Shown: positions 11,906 through 24,464 of the stretch, in pieces
Layout of the letters: every line of letters begins with the position of its first letter
How positions within the stretch are numbered: position 1 is the first letter of the stretch
NCBI RefSeq assembly: GCF_019578655.1
Contig: NC_063259.1
Span: 25,097,277 to 25,161,276, forward strand
DNA: 64,000 bases
Direction: 5' to 3'
Origin: Ricinus communis
Lineage: Eukaryota; Streptophyta; Magnoliopsida; Malpighiales; Euphorbiaceae
The notes under the pieces: generated by a model
What the model saw: only the letters and a program-made list of their open reading frames with translations
Told to the model about the DNA's origin: nothing
The model's database searches: none
Position numbers and translations under genes: made by a program

Positions 11906-11959
11906 GGCAATTAAAAGATTAGGGGAAGTATTAGAACGTAAGTTAAGGTGTTTTGATGT

Positions 11960-12273
11960 TGGGGATACGTGACAACAGACATTCCCAAACACAATTCAGT
12001 AAAAATTGTGGTTCAGACATCAAAGTAGGAGAAAGTCAAAATCATCATATTAATTTGTCACGTGTGTCTCCTAGCTAGCGAACCATCTCTTCTCACATTA
12101 TTATTATTATTATTTCCAACTACTATAAATACCCCACATCCAACTACATAACATTTCACACACCAACCCATTTTATTTCATTTTCTTTTGCACCCCATTT
12201 CCACAATATATCATTTCTTTTTCTAATAGCTAGTTAATTGATCAATTGATCACCACCCGCCGCTGCTGCCACC
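11960..12273 (+). promoter_or_regulatory. Promoter and leader of the FMO gene
   Basis: A TATA box, TATAAATA, lies at 12124-12131, about 145 bp before the start codon. Upstream is a perfect G-box CACGTG at 12059-12064, a second ACGTG core near 11967-11971, and a W-box core (GTCAAA, TTTGAC on the other strand) near 12035-12040. G-boxes bind bZIP and bHLH factors and W-boxes bind WRKY factors, so light, abscisic acid or stress control is possible but not shown. The start codon sits in GCCACCATGG at 12268-12277, an unusually complete start context. Confidence 0.6.
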
Positions 12274-13964
12274 ATGGTCTCTGACTTTACCCGATCGAAA
12301 AATGTCTGCGTGATCGGCGCCGGACCGTCGGGGCTTGTGGCTGCAAGAGAGTTGAGGAAAGAAGGTCATAGGGTGGTGTTATTGGAACAAAAAGATGATG
12401 TGGGTGGGCAATGGTTATATGAGGCTAATGTAGAAAGCGAGCATCCATTAGGGAAGAAGAAATTTTTGGAAGTGCATAGTAGTATTTATGCATCGCTTAG
12501 ATTAGTATCACCTAGGGAAATCATGGGTTATACTGATTTCCCATTTTTGGTCAAGAAAGGTAGAGACATGAGGAGATTTCCAGGCCATAGAGAACTTTGG
12601 TTGTACCTCAAGGATTTTTGTGATTCTTTTGGGTTAAGAGAGATGATAAGGTTTAATACCAGGGTAGAATATGTGGGTATGTTGGATTATGATGAGCTTA
12701 GAAATGATTTGAAATGGGTTGTGAAAAGTAAAGAGAAAGACAGTGAGAAAGCTGTAGAAGAAGTTTTTGATGCAGTGGTTGTTGCTACTGGTCATTACTC
12801 TCATCCTAAGTTGCCTTTCATTAAAGGTGTGTGAAAGGTTGACTGAATAAAGAAAAGAAACCACATAATTCGCTCTTTCTCTATCAGATAAGAAAGTGAC
12901 TTTAGATTAGCCAGTGAAAAGAGAATATGTTGTTGAAGTTTCTACTTTCTTTTTTTTTTCTTTCATATTCATATCGAATCAAGAAAAAGAAGAACTGATG
13001 ATTCTGCTTTACGTGTTTTCTTGAAGGAATGGAGACATGGAAGAGGAAGCAGATGCACAGTCACATTTACAGGGTTCCAGAGCCATTTCGCAATGAGGTA
13101 GACTGGATAGTATAACTTTTTTCTTATAATTTATATCAAAACATCCTAACCCTGTCTCGGGAATTTGAATATGATCAAAGTATGTCTAATAATCATCACA
13201 TAATTACATTGATTATAAACTGATGATTCTAAAGGTAGTTGTGGTGGTGGGAAATTCACTAAGTGGACAAGATATATCAATGGAGCTAGTGGAAGTTGCA
13301 AAAGAAGTTCATCTCAGTTCTAAATCACTTGATGTCACTTTGGGTTTATCTAAAGTTATCTCTAAACATGAGAACTTGCATCTTCGTCCACAGGTTTGTA
13401 TATATATGTTTATCGAAGTTTAATTACCTTTTCAGCAATTAAATATAGCACAGATTTTTTTTTTTTTAATATAATCGTGGCTTACATTCAATTCTGTAAC
13501 CCTTTTCCAGATTGAATCCCTTGAAGAAGATGGCAGGGTTCTGTTTGCAGATGGCTCTCAGGTCATTGCCGACACCATCTTATACTGCACAGGGTAATAA
13601 ATTGAGAACTTAAATAATAATAATGATTTCCAACACTTGTTGAACTACTTCATGTGTATATGCTTTTCTTTTTATTTTTTCAATGCTTATGGAATAAGCC
13701 TTCAGGAGGGGGGGCTGATGGTCAGGTCAGGATTCACGAAATGCATCTACTAGGCCATGAAAAGCACTTCTACCATTATACATGACTATATTAATCGTAC
13801 CAATGCACCAACATGTATAAGAAATTTCCAAAGCCAAAAGTTGCCTGATTAGATGATCATGAGCCATGACTTTTGGCTCTTCTAGATAATTTGGTGGGAC
13901 CATTTTAACCTCATATGGGGGTGCAAATCTTGAAGCACTAGCACTTATGGCTTGTTCAAGAATG

Positions 13965-14040
<76 letters not shown>

Positions 14041-15164
14041 TGTGCGTGTGTGTATATATATTCCATGGAAGATAAAACAAAGAAATTTTTAATCAATAAA
14101 TGAGCATTTATGTGTAGGTATACATACACATTCCCATTTCTTGACACCAAAGGGATAGTGGTTGTGGAAGATGATAGAGTGGGACCATTGTATGAGCACA
14201 CATTCCCTCCATCACTTGCTCCATCTCTCTCTTTTGTAGGCATACCAAGAAAGGTACACATCTTATATATAATTCTCTTCTACTCATTTCAATACCATTT
14301 TAATGTATGTTTTTATTTTGTAATTATTTATTTATTTATTTACTTGGACATATAACATGTAAACATGATGCAGATCATAGGATTCCCTTTCTTTGAATCA
14401 CAAGCAAAATGGATAGCTCAACTTCTGTCTGGGAAAAGAACATTGCCATCATGGGATGACATGATGCTGTCCATTAAGCAGTTTTATCAATCAAGAGATA
14501 CTGCTGGCATTCCAAAGCATAACACTCATGATATTGCAGATTTTGAGGTATAGAAAGTGTAGTACACTTCTCTTCTCATGATTTCTTTATAATTAAGATT
14601 GGAACTAAATCAACACATGGATCTACATACATTACTCACATTAATAATAATTAACAGCAGTCCTCTTATGGTTTCATCATCTATAGTAGAACATTCGCTT
14701 TCCACATTAATGCAACTGTTTCAATGAAGAAGACAATATCAGGGAACATGTTTGGGCAATATGGGGGCACCCATTAAATAAAGTTTCTTTATATCAGAAT
14801 AGCTAGTTAGGCCAGCCAACTTTCGTGAGCTGGAAAAGAGAGACTTGTCATACGTACCTTTAAATGTAACTCTGTTTATATGAGCAAAGGAAGAAGAGTG
14901 CAGTTTAAGCTAAATAAATGCATGTGATAATATAATAAAAGAAACAAACATTGCTTTTCGTTGCAGTATTGTGATAGATATGCAGATCATATTGGATTTC
15001 CACACCTGGAAGAATGGAGGAAACAGCTATGCCTATCTGCCTTGGTAAATGCCAATGACAACTTGGAGACATATCGTGATTCCTGGGACGACCATGATCT
15101 CCTCCAGGAGGCTCTTCAAAGTCCTCATTTCACTCAACTTGGTGTCCAAGATTTCATTGTGTAA
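12274..15164 (+). CDS. Flavin-containing monooxygenase, FMO GS-OX-like
   Basis: Seven exons: 12274-12826, 13027-13097, 13235-13393, 13511-13593, 14118-14253, 14374-14547 and 14967-15164, all with GT..AG introns and kept frame, giving 457 residues, the normal length of plant FMO GS-OX proteins. The FAD-binding motif GAGPSG is at residues 15-20 and the NADPH motif GNSLSG at 214-219. The characteristic FRRFPGH-like segment appears as MRRFPGHRELW in exon 1. Family members add oxygen to sulfur of small molecules in the cytosol; the Arabidopsis GS-OX members S-oxygenate methylthioalkyl glucosinolates, but outside the Brassicales the substrate is unknown. One oddity: the FMO signature FxGxxxHxxxY reads WKRKQMHSHIY at residues 189-199, so the glycine is arginine and the phenylalanine is tryptophan. 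Exon borders were deduced by eye. Confidence 0.92.
13968..14035. repeat. (AT)n microsatellite in FMO intron 4
   Basis: An uninterrupted AT run of about 68 bases (about 34 units). Such long perfect runs are highly length-variable. It produces meaningless Tyr-Ile open frames on the minus strand. Confidence 0.97.
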
Positions 15165-16447
15165 ACTTCTTTACTTTGTTGGGTTTTGTTTGGACCACTT
15201 CTTTTTTTGTCTAATTATATATATATATATATATAATATATAATATTATATCTATCATTCATTGTATAAAGTGAAGAAGAAGAAAGAAAAAGGGTAAGAA
15301 AAGGCATTGCAGCAGAGTACTTGGAGAAAATATATTGAAATCAGTCATATTGTTTTGCATTCATTTTGTTAAAGTATAGTTTCAAGGAGAGTGTCAGTTT
15401 ATACAATTCAGTTTCTTCGTCTTCTGTTTTTTGGTTGTTGATATTGGCTTTGTTGTTAAAGGTACTTTTCCATACATTATAAAATTAAAAAATAAAAAAG
15501 ACAAATAAATAAATTCTTTACCGTGGAACCACATTCACCGGCCCGTAAGGAGCAGATTAACCCGAAATTTAGCTGATTAAGCAACAAAAATAAACACTGG
15601 CAAAGCATACAAAGAAAATAATAATAAAAACCTTACATTTTCGTTGTAATTAATAATCTTTTTGAAAAAATTTATATTTAATTACTTTTAAAATTTCAAT
15701 TTTACTGCTAATAATAAGCATTTACATAGCAAGCATTAATACTATCTCTTATTGAGATTCATTGAAAAATTCATAGATTTAATTATAAGGAATAAATAGT
15801 TATATAAGACTGAATTATCCTTTTATAGTTCTTCTACAGAGTTGTAAGAATTTTACAAAATCAATTATAGATAATGTTAATATAAAAATAAAATAGAAAA
15901 TGTTATATTGGATATATAAAAATAATAAATAATTGAAATTTTTTTATTTAAGAAAAATCAATTAGTATATATTATAAAATTGTCATCCAGAAGTCCAATG
16001 AAGAATATAGTCAAACTCTATATAGATTATAGATTTAAATATAAATACATAAAAAAAGAATATGCATTTGGATGATACATTAATTGAGAATATATAAATT
16101 TTATAGTCATCCAATCTTTTTTCTTAGATTTGTTTAATTGTTGTCATCCAAGCAGTGTGTCTACTAATTATTTCATGCAGATCATCCACAATACATCATA
16201 AAGGTTAACTTGGGGTTTTCAAAACTATGCTGGCATACACAGGATGAAGCTAATCCATGGTTCTTCTTGGTTTACCACTGACATGTACAAGCATTCCCAT
16301 TGCTAAACATAAACTCAATACAAATGCTTCAAAAAGACATAATCCTTTCGGTGGTTCCTATAAGATGCTTATAAGTTAACAAAATGTTTCCAATGTTTTC
16401 CATTTACAATACAAAACCATCTCATTTATCAACTCCACCCAAAAAAA
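15165..16447. other. Convergent intergenic region between FMO and DUF863 genes
   Basis: Holds the 3' ends of both genes. It starts with a TA-rich tract (about 15216-15247) soon after the FMO stop codon and continues as AT-rich DNA. The stretch from about 16180 to 16447 is less AT-rich and probably is the 3' untranslated region of the DUF863 gene. No further gene was seen. Confidence 0.5.
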
Positions 16448-19400
16448 CTAAGTAGAGTTTCCTACTTGGCTTAAAATAAGCCCTGGCTTACTAGCAGGAC
16501 TTCGGTGCCCCCTGCGCCGCCTTGTTTTCTTCCCCCAACCTATTAGGCTCCAATCCTCAATTCTACATTCGCCCTGTCTACTTTGCTGCCTCGACGCCGT
16601 GCACGCTGAGCTTTCCGCCTTGGAGGAAGACATAGAAGTCCTCCTCCTCCTCCTCCTCCCCGTTGTCCAACCAATTCTCCCTGTTCTTGCACCTGTGCTA
16701 CGACGAGCAGCCTCAATTAGCCCACCTATTACCTGGAGATCCTCAGTCACCTCATATCTTGACAGTGAAGCTAGACTTGGGAGAATCTCGCTTTGGAAGT
16801 CCTTCTGTTGCTGCCTCCCCCTTCTCGTTCGGCCCCTTCTTGGCTGACTTGGCAATGAATCTGGGCAAGCCACTTCCTCCTTTTGGACATTGGCCTTACA
16901 ACAGTACTCTTCCTCCTTTGACTCAAGCTTCAATGTCATTGCCTCAAAGTAATCAATCCCATCAGAGAGATACTCATCCTGATCATCAGGGTTCCTACAA
17001 CTTAAAACTACTCCAAATTCACTCTCTGGATCATCTACTATGGAAGAAGCTAGCTTGGCAAACCAATGGAGAGAGACACTTTCTGCAGCTTCAGGCTGTC
17101 TGAAAGTCTCATTCTCTGTTTCATTCTGGGGCTCAGATAACGAAATGGAAACTATAGCCTCTGCTGCAATTGTGACTAGATCCTCTAGCAGATCACCATT
17201 TTCTTGTTCGGACAGTATACAAGGTGTTTCGTGTTGGTTTTCATCAGATTCTCCTCTGGGCGGAGATCCCTCCTCGTTTTCAGGACTTTTAGGTGCTTGC
17301 AAATCTAATATAGATGGCACAGAGGGCAGCAGTAAAGACCCATCCTCATGTATGTATGAGTTGAGGTCAACTTGAAATCCAAAGCCTGAAGACTTCTTAC
17401 CAAGTTTCTTTCCTAATACTAGCTCATTTGCAGTGAGCTGCTCTCCTGAGTCAGGCACAGAATTACAGTCCAGTTCGAATTTTTTATTGGCTTCCACAAA
17501 AGAGGCCAAGTCTGCTTTGCGTAAAGGTGAGCCCCCTGCTGACTCTTCACATTTCTCTTCACCATCTGTAAGCCAAATACTCTGAGCAGCCACATCTGAA
17601 GAACAACCAGGAGACCCACAATTCAGGTCTATATCCTTTGTCAAGATCAAATCCATGGAGTCCTCAATGCACACTTTAGTACCTTTAACATCAGATGCAA
17701 ATACATTATCACTATCACAGAAGTTGCTTTGAGGGCTTGAGCTTTGAAGTTTTGCTTCAGATTCAACATTTATGTCAAGGTAAGACTTGTCTCCAGTAAT
17801 TTGAGGATTTTGGAACTTGGAGCTCCTGCTCAAACGTACAGGACTATTAAAACATGGGAGTGCTTGAACTGCTATAGGGGCCCTAACAAGTTCCTGTGTA
17901 TGCTTTCTCCAAGATGAGAGCACAGATGAATCACAATTCATCACTTCATCTAGAGGAATGAGTTCACCTGAGGCATGCTTACAAGCAGCAGCAATCTGTC
18001 CAGGACAGCTCTCTAAACCAAAAGGTTTCCTATTCCTCTCCAATTTTCCATTGCACCAGATTGATAAATGAGATGTTAAACTTTCCTGAGCTTGCTCAAT
18101 CTCATCTTCTTCAGAAGAGGTGGAAAGAGTTTCTGTACATGTCCTTTGAGGAAAAGAACTCAAGCCACTGCTACTTTTCCCTGAAAAGGGAAGATACCAG
18201 TAATGCAAGTCATTTGCAATAAAAACACAGAGAATTGAAAGTTAGAGACTCACTGTTGAGGAGATTAAAATAACTGCTAGCAACAGAAAAGAAAAGAATA
18301 AGAGGAAAAACTTCTAATTTCTAATTTGACGAAACATTTAGTAAAGGTCTCACCAGTTTCATCGTTACCCGATAAACACTCTCGTCTAGTTTCATTCTTT
18401 TCCAAATGTAGAACATTTGAGAAAGGTTCAGGATCCCCTACTGTCTGGCTAATTTGGATAGTCTCCTTAGGTTGAAATTGAAAGTCTGAAAATTTTTCTC
18501 CAGATAGATCATGGCAGGGGATCTCTCTAGGGTCTGAGACAGGACTTAGAAAATCATTGGATTCAGGATCTGTTTCTTCTTCAAGCTTGATGGGCTCATT
18601 TAAATCAGCTAAGAGTTTGGTTCTCATAGAAAATGAAGCTCGTGTCGTGTCATCATCTTGGAAAACTACATTACCATCTGCAATCTTATGAGACAATTCT
18701 ACGCCATGCTTCTGAACATCATCAACAATGCTCTTTGCAAGATAACTTGGCCCCTCAAGAGGAGCTGCTTCCCAAGCTAAAGATTCCTCTTGTTCACTAT
18801 CAATGTACTCATAAGCAGGAAGTTCGAGGTCCAATATCTTTTTGCCAACTTTCTTGAACTTCGATTTCAGTAACTCAGACTCTTCTCTGCAGACTTCAGT
18901 TCGAACAGTACTGCAACCTGCTGATGTGATCTTTCCTTCAAGATAATTCAAAGGCGGTTGGTTGTTTTCAGCACGAGAAATAGAGGATGGACTAAAAGCA
19001 GGATTCAGCAACGGGGGTGCAGAAACTTTGCACATCTTTTGGGAATAGTCAAATGAGTTTCCAGGGCATGTTTGACTTGATTGTAAGGTTTCTACCTGTA
19101 GATGATGCCCATAGAACTTGACCCTTCTCATTTCATCCATTAATTCTCTCTGCCGGTTGTAAACCCGGTGGAGTTCGAGGATCTAGACAGGCAAAACACA
19201 AATTACACACGTTTCAATAACTGTAACTGTTTTTTTTTTTTTGAATCAAAAAGTCAATCACATCTGAGATCACTATTTGAAAGAAAGAAAATGGAAGAAT
19301 CGGGGAAACAGAGAGTTCAAGGGGAGGAATGTTAGGTCAGAGGTGGAGAGAGTAAAGGAAGAAAAACTTCTCAGACACTCACAATAAATTGCAAAACATA

Positions 19401-20290
19401 CATTGTACCAACCAGACACCATTGTTCATTGCCACTGTTAATCTTCAAACGAATTCAATTCAAAAGGATACAATATATAGTTTCTGATAGCATTGAGAAA
19501 GCCTAATAAACAATTGTAAAGATCTTGTAGGTATGTTATGACATAAGACTATATGCAATATTACAGCGAAAACATAAACTAAATGCGATTAAAAGTTATT
19601 GTTACAGTTTTCAATATAAACTAAATGTGACTAACATAGTGTAGGTTGAAATCCAAAAAATTTATGGAATTCATTTGCGAATCTAAAATTTATATGTTTT
19701 AAATGGAGTGAAGTTAATTTAGTATTCTACATAATCAAATTTGTGTGAAATTGGTTATAGCAAAAGTAAATTCTAATAAAATAGGTAAAATTTTCAAATG
19801 AATTCCACATTAGTAAGCCAATACATTCCATAAAACTAAAAGATCTATTTCAACTTTATCATTTCTATTTTACTTTCTCTCTCATGTCTTTTTCTTAAAT
19901 GAAATGAATTTTATTATAGATTCAACCAAATATAGCATAATCGTAATTCTGTAGAATAGAAGTTATGGTTGCATGTTAGAAGCTTAGCAGAATAAACTTC
20001 AATTACAGATAATTAATCGGGGCATGTATAAGAAGCGAATTTTGCACTTGGCACCGAAATTTTGAGTGGCATACCTGATCCTTGAATATAGCTTCATGCT
20101 GGAGCATTATCTGCTTCAGTTTTTCCTTGTAAGCCAAATATTGGTCTGTATATGGTGGTGCCAAGTTCCCATTGTAGTAATGTCCATTCCTTGGGAATGC
20201 ACCAACATTGTTCAAATTGAGATCCCTAGTGGAACAATATCCTGGGTAATAGTGGCACGGCATATCTGCTTGCATTCCTAGCATTGCCAT
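16448..20290 (-). CDS. DUF863 family protein
   Basis: Three coding exons on the minus strand: 20075-20290, 18354-19182 and 16448-18180, giving 925 residues in one frame. The N-terminus carries the family's hallmarks: HYYPGYCSTRDLN, a HYYNG motif, then LKQIMLQHEAIFKDQ joined across intron 1 to ILELHRVYNRQRELMDEM. The long middle is acidic, serine-rich and probably disordered, with DLN motifs (DIDLNCGS, FQVDLNSY) that resemble EAR-type repression motifs. The C-terminus has a conserved-looking GGLIEAARRS segment and basic clusters (GRRRRRRTS, KKTRRRRGHR) that could be nuclear localisation signals. The biochemical role of DUF863 is not established; a nuclear role is inference. The start is the first ATG after a spliced leader. 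Its gene strand runs towards the FMO gene. Confidence 0.88.
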
Positions 20291-21762
20291 AAAACTTGAA
20301 GATTGAGTTTTAATTTATATCTCGGCAAGATAGAACCAAGCATCCTTTGTACCATTACATCATCAAAAGAGAAATCTGCAACCAAATTACAGTCAGGTTA
20401 AGTACAGAGTTCCTTCTTTCATCATTGGCAAAAACAACTTTCAGTATTTAAACATATCTAAAATGTGATTATTACATAACTAAAGAATCGTGAAAATTTT
20501 TCCTCCATCGAGTAGCATGCTTTAAATCCAAGCTCTACAAGATTTAACACTAATTTCAACCATTACTTTAAGTTACTTTTGCTCTTTAAAAAAAATTTGA
20601 AAATGAGTGATTAATTTCAACTCTAATGGAAGTCCTTCAGCTCGAGACATATAAGTGGCCATTATTGCAGGCGCATTGATTAAGGTCAATCCCACCAAAA
20701 TCTTACAAGCAACTACACTCATTCAACATAAGCATTTAAGCAGTACTAAAATGAGTAGAATGGCAGGTTCAAATTATTGCATCGTTTAATCTCAATTTTT
20801 CAAAAATGGGAAATCTGAAGGGCAAAATGGCAATGTTCATATGAACACAGATTCATATGAGTGAATTAAGAAAGAAAAAATGGAAATATTGGGAATAAAA
20901 ACATTTAAAAAAATGCCAAGCCATCAAGGCACCATAAGATTCTCCAAACTTAAGGATGAGCTGGGAAATTTCCCGATGCAATCGGAATCAGATGCCACCG
21001 CAAATTAATATGTCAATCCAAAATATTCAGGAGCTAACCAAATTTATCACTTGGTCTACACAAAGCAGGAGCAAGAAATGTAATCCACATTCTCAGCATT
21101 GAGTAAACCCACCCAAAACCATCATTAGCTTGAGGCTTTTCTTAAGAAAAGAGAAGGTTTTATTTTTATCTTTTTTAAAAAAAAAAAGATTTAAGTGAAG
21201 AAAAGATATGCTTAAACAAGTAGCACAGCAAAGAAAAGAAAGGAAAGTCCTGGTTATAGCCGCCAAAAATGTAAATCACCAGCATATATCGGAGCTTCGT
21301 TAAATCCTTCACTGAATGCACCGTATGAATCAATGGAAAATTTTAAAAAGTCAAATCACCAAGCACATCCTAAAGTTTCCATTTTGAGTTTTCATAACTG
21401 AGGTAAGAACAAAGGGAACTCCAAAAACCCAATCATTCAATCATATATCATCCATTCCAATAACCAGACAAATAAGGATAAGAACCAAAAGAAAAAAATC
21501 AACAAACCCCATTAAATCCATAAGAAAAATGGAGAGAAAAAAAAATAATCTTTAATAAAATAAACAAAAAAGAAAAACTTACCTCCTCAGGTATCCAAAG
21601 AAACACCAACCTATCAATCCTTTGATCAGAAACCCACAAAAGAATCACTCATTCAAACAGCTCAGAGCAACACTATAAGCCAAGAAAACAGAGGAAAAAG
21701 AAAAAGAGAAGAAAAGAAAATATCAAAGTTGGTATCTTTTGAAACGAAAAGCTAATGGATCA

Positions 21763-21800
<38 letters not shown>
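20291..21800 (-). other. 5' leader and leader intron of the DUF863 gene
   Basis: On the minus strand a consensus donor (GAGGAG|GTAAGT) lies at 21583/21582 and an acceptor (TTGGTTGCAG) ends at 20376. This gives a leader intron of about 1.2 kb and a leader exon 20291-20375 joined to the coding start. The first leader exon, above 21583, includes a long CT run on the gene strand. Confidence 0.65.
21767..21799. repeat. (GA)n microsatellite in the DUF863 leader/promoter
   Basis: An uninterrupted run of about 33 bases, read as (CT)n on the gene strand. Further GA-rich text lies at 21918-21936 and CT-rich text at 22041-22054. GAGA runs are binding sites for plant BASIC PENTACYSTEINE proteins; regulatory use here is inference. 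Confidence 0.95.
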
Positions 21801-22714
21801 CCTCAAAAGAGCCAAACAACAGAGTGGGCATTTTGGAAACACCAAGAAAAAGTTATTTATTAGATGAAATGAAGGATTTTGGATCTGCTGGGCCATTCTC
21901 TCAAGGAAGATTTAGTGAGGGAGAGAGAGAGAAAGAGAATAGAATAAGAAAAAAAAAAAAAACCCATAAAAAGAAAATCCACATAGAACAAACGAAACTT
22001 ACATGAGAAGAGACATGAAAGTTGTCAATAGTTTCTTTATCTCTCTCTCTCTGATTTTATCATTTATTATTGTTTGTTTTGCCTGAGAGAGAAAATTAAT
22101 GAAATGGGTATGTTTTCAGAAGAGACTCTAGAATCTAGATTCTCCCTTAACCAATTCTTTTTACAAATAAAAAAGACAAAATCTGGAAGCAAAAAGAAAA
22201 AAAGAAAAGAAAGAAATGAAATATCAGACAACAGAAACAAAAGAAAGTGCAGCAGCAGCTTAACAAAGCTTGGCTTTTTATTGGGAGAACACAGAGAAAG
22301 AGAACAGACACTTACTCTTACAACAATTAAAGTAAATAAATAAAAGTATCTTGATTTTTATACCAATATTAAACCAGTATTTTGTATTTATGTTGTGTGC
22401 TTTATTCTTAATTTTCAGTCATATTGGATAATAATAACAAAAGAACATTAAAAATAATATAAATAATAATAATAATCAGCTTTGAGGGGCCCATCTCATA
22501 TGGTATCAATCAAGCAACAACCACGCAGATTTTGTGATAGTTTCCCTCTGCTCTCTACTATGCCTTAAATAGCCCTCCTTTTTTTACAGAGGTGCTTTTG
22601 ATTAGATTTTGTTGATCCATACTTAATTATGGTAATAATACAAATTATTTGCTAATATTCTGATTAAATTCTTCTCTTGCTTTGCTCTTCCCTATTGTCG
22701 GTGATGTCATTTCT

Positions 22715-22772
22715 TATACATATATATATATATATATATATATAACCGTCACGTTTTTTTTTTTTTTTTTTT
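22715..22772. repeat. (TA)n microsatellite followed by poly-T
   Basis: About 30 bases of TA repeat, then, after ACCGTCACG, a T-run of 18 bases. Confidence 0.9.
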
Positions 22773-22897
22773 ACTGTCAACTTTTAGCTTTTTTATAACA
22801 TTTTTAAAACGCATTCTTCTTCGTAAATGTTTCCTGACCTGATTAAATAATTCTTATAATCCTATAAAATAATGGTTTTTTATTTTTTATTTAAATT

Positions 22898-23369
22898 TAA
22901 CTCGAATAATAAAAATATTTGTTGAATTCGAACCGCTTTATTAAATAACTTTTTTATTACAATTAATGTAAAAAATGATAATTATTTTTTATTAAATAAT
23001 TATAAATTTTGACCTTCACATGAGTTAAAAAAATTATTTTTTAATATAAACGGTTGATAAATCCAAATTATGTATATATTTTTAAAATGTTATAATGCTT
23101 TAATAGTGTGTTTTATATATATAATATTGAAAATATGTAACTCGAATAATAAAAATATTTGTTGAATTCGAGCCGCTTTATTAAATAACTTTTTGATTAC
23201 AATTAATGTAAAAATGATAATTATTTTTTATTAAATAATTATAAATTTTGACCTTCACATTAGTAAAAAAAACTATTTTTTAATATAAACGGTTGATAAG
23301 TCCAAATTATGTATATATTTTTAAGATGTTTAATAGTGTGTTTTATATATATATAATATTGAAAATATG
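22898..23369. repeat. Tandem duplication, 240-bp unit, two copies
   Basis: Copy 1 is 22898-23137 and copy 2 is 23138-23369. Both begin TAACTCGAATAATAAAAATA and both contain GAATTCGA-CCGCTTTATT and ATATAAACGGTTGATAA. Copy 2 lacks about 11 bp near its end and has several substitutions. The high similarity shows a fairly recent direct duplication. No coding potential. Confidence 0.93.
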
Positions 23370-24320
23370 TACTTATTACCTCATTTTAGTTTTATTGTTC
23401 AATTTCATGTATTAATAGCCAAAAAGAGAAAATGTGAGCTATATATTCATAAAATGGCTTAAATTGGACTATCGTTGTTGAGACTCATAATAAAGACACA
23501 TGTACTGCTTATTGTCAAGCGTAGCGAAATATATGAAGACCTACAAGGAAAAATTAATCAGTTATTATACTTTTAAGTTGTTTATTTTATTTATAATAGT
23601 TAAATGATAACTATTAGAGGTGTTGTGCTTAGAAAAAAATTCTGCAAAATGAATCTCTATAAATAGTAGAGATCTATTATACTGGAGAATGAGAGTTTTT
23701 TCCTATATGCTCTCTATATATGTCTACTATTATTTTCTCTATAGTTCTTCTATAAACATATTAGTTTAGTTTTTATTACTCTTTTTAAGATATAAGAAGT
23801 TTTTCAATAAGTGGAGAAGGAAGACCAATTATCTTCATACTTGAAGAAATTGTGGATCTAGAGGGAGCTTTTACTTTATTGTTTTATGTATTTCTATTTA
23901 ATACCATAATCATTAGGTTAAATATATTAAACTAACTTTCATAAGTGTTTAGATTAGCCTTCTATTTTTGTATGAATCTTGTTATTTATTTATTTGATTA
24001 ATAATTTCTTTACCTTCATATTTTTTATTAGTTTCAGTTATTATTTTTAGTTAACCATCATATTAATTTAACAACAGTAATTGTTATAAATATATTTAGA
24101 TTGAATGTATTAAATACGCCAACTTTGGTTCAATCTATATAAATATAAGAAACTTTAGTTGCATTATTAGTTTGAGTGACTAAAAAAAAAGTATATCACT
24201 ATCTCATTTATTAAAGCTAGCTTAAAGTAAAATAAAGAGATTGTTAAGTAAAGGCTAGGCTAAATACTGTTTTTTAGCATATAGTTTAAATCATAAGCAT
24301 TTGCATTGCATATTTATTTA

Positions 24321-24464
24321 TTGTTTGATTACTTTATTTTGTAAATATTATTCTCTCAAACTACTGATTTAGAATTTTTAAATTTATTTTTATTGTTTGG
24401 TTACTTTACTTTATAAATATTATTCTCTCAAAATATTGATTTAGAGTATTTAGATTTATTTTTA
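24321..24464. repeat. Tandem duplication, 72-bp unit, two copies
   Basis: The unit starts TTGTTTGATTACTTTATTTT in copy 1 (24321) and TTGTTTGGTTACTTTACTTT in copy 2 (24393). It shares TAAATATTATTCTCTCAAA and TGATTTAGA. The copies differ at several positions. No coding potential. Confidence 0.85.

Noticed and set aside
13956..14261. Open frame rich in Tyr-Ile repeats
   Set aside because: It is the translation of the AT microsatellite in FMO intron 4.
16599..17375. Several plus-strand frames of 80-150 codons
   Set aside because: They are antisense shadows of the large DUF863 exon, whose own frame has family motifs.
21755..22006. Open frame rich in Arg-Glu repeats
   Set aside because: It is the translation of the GA microsatellite in the DUF863 leader region.
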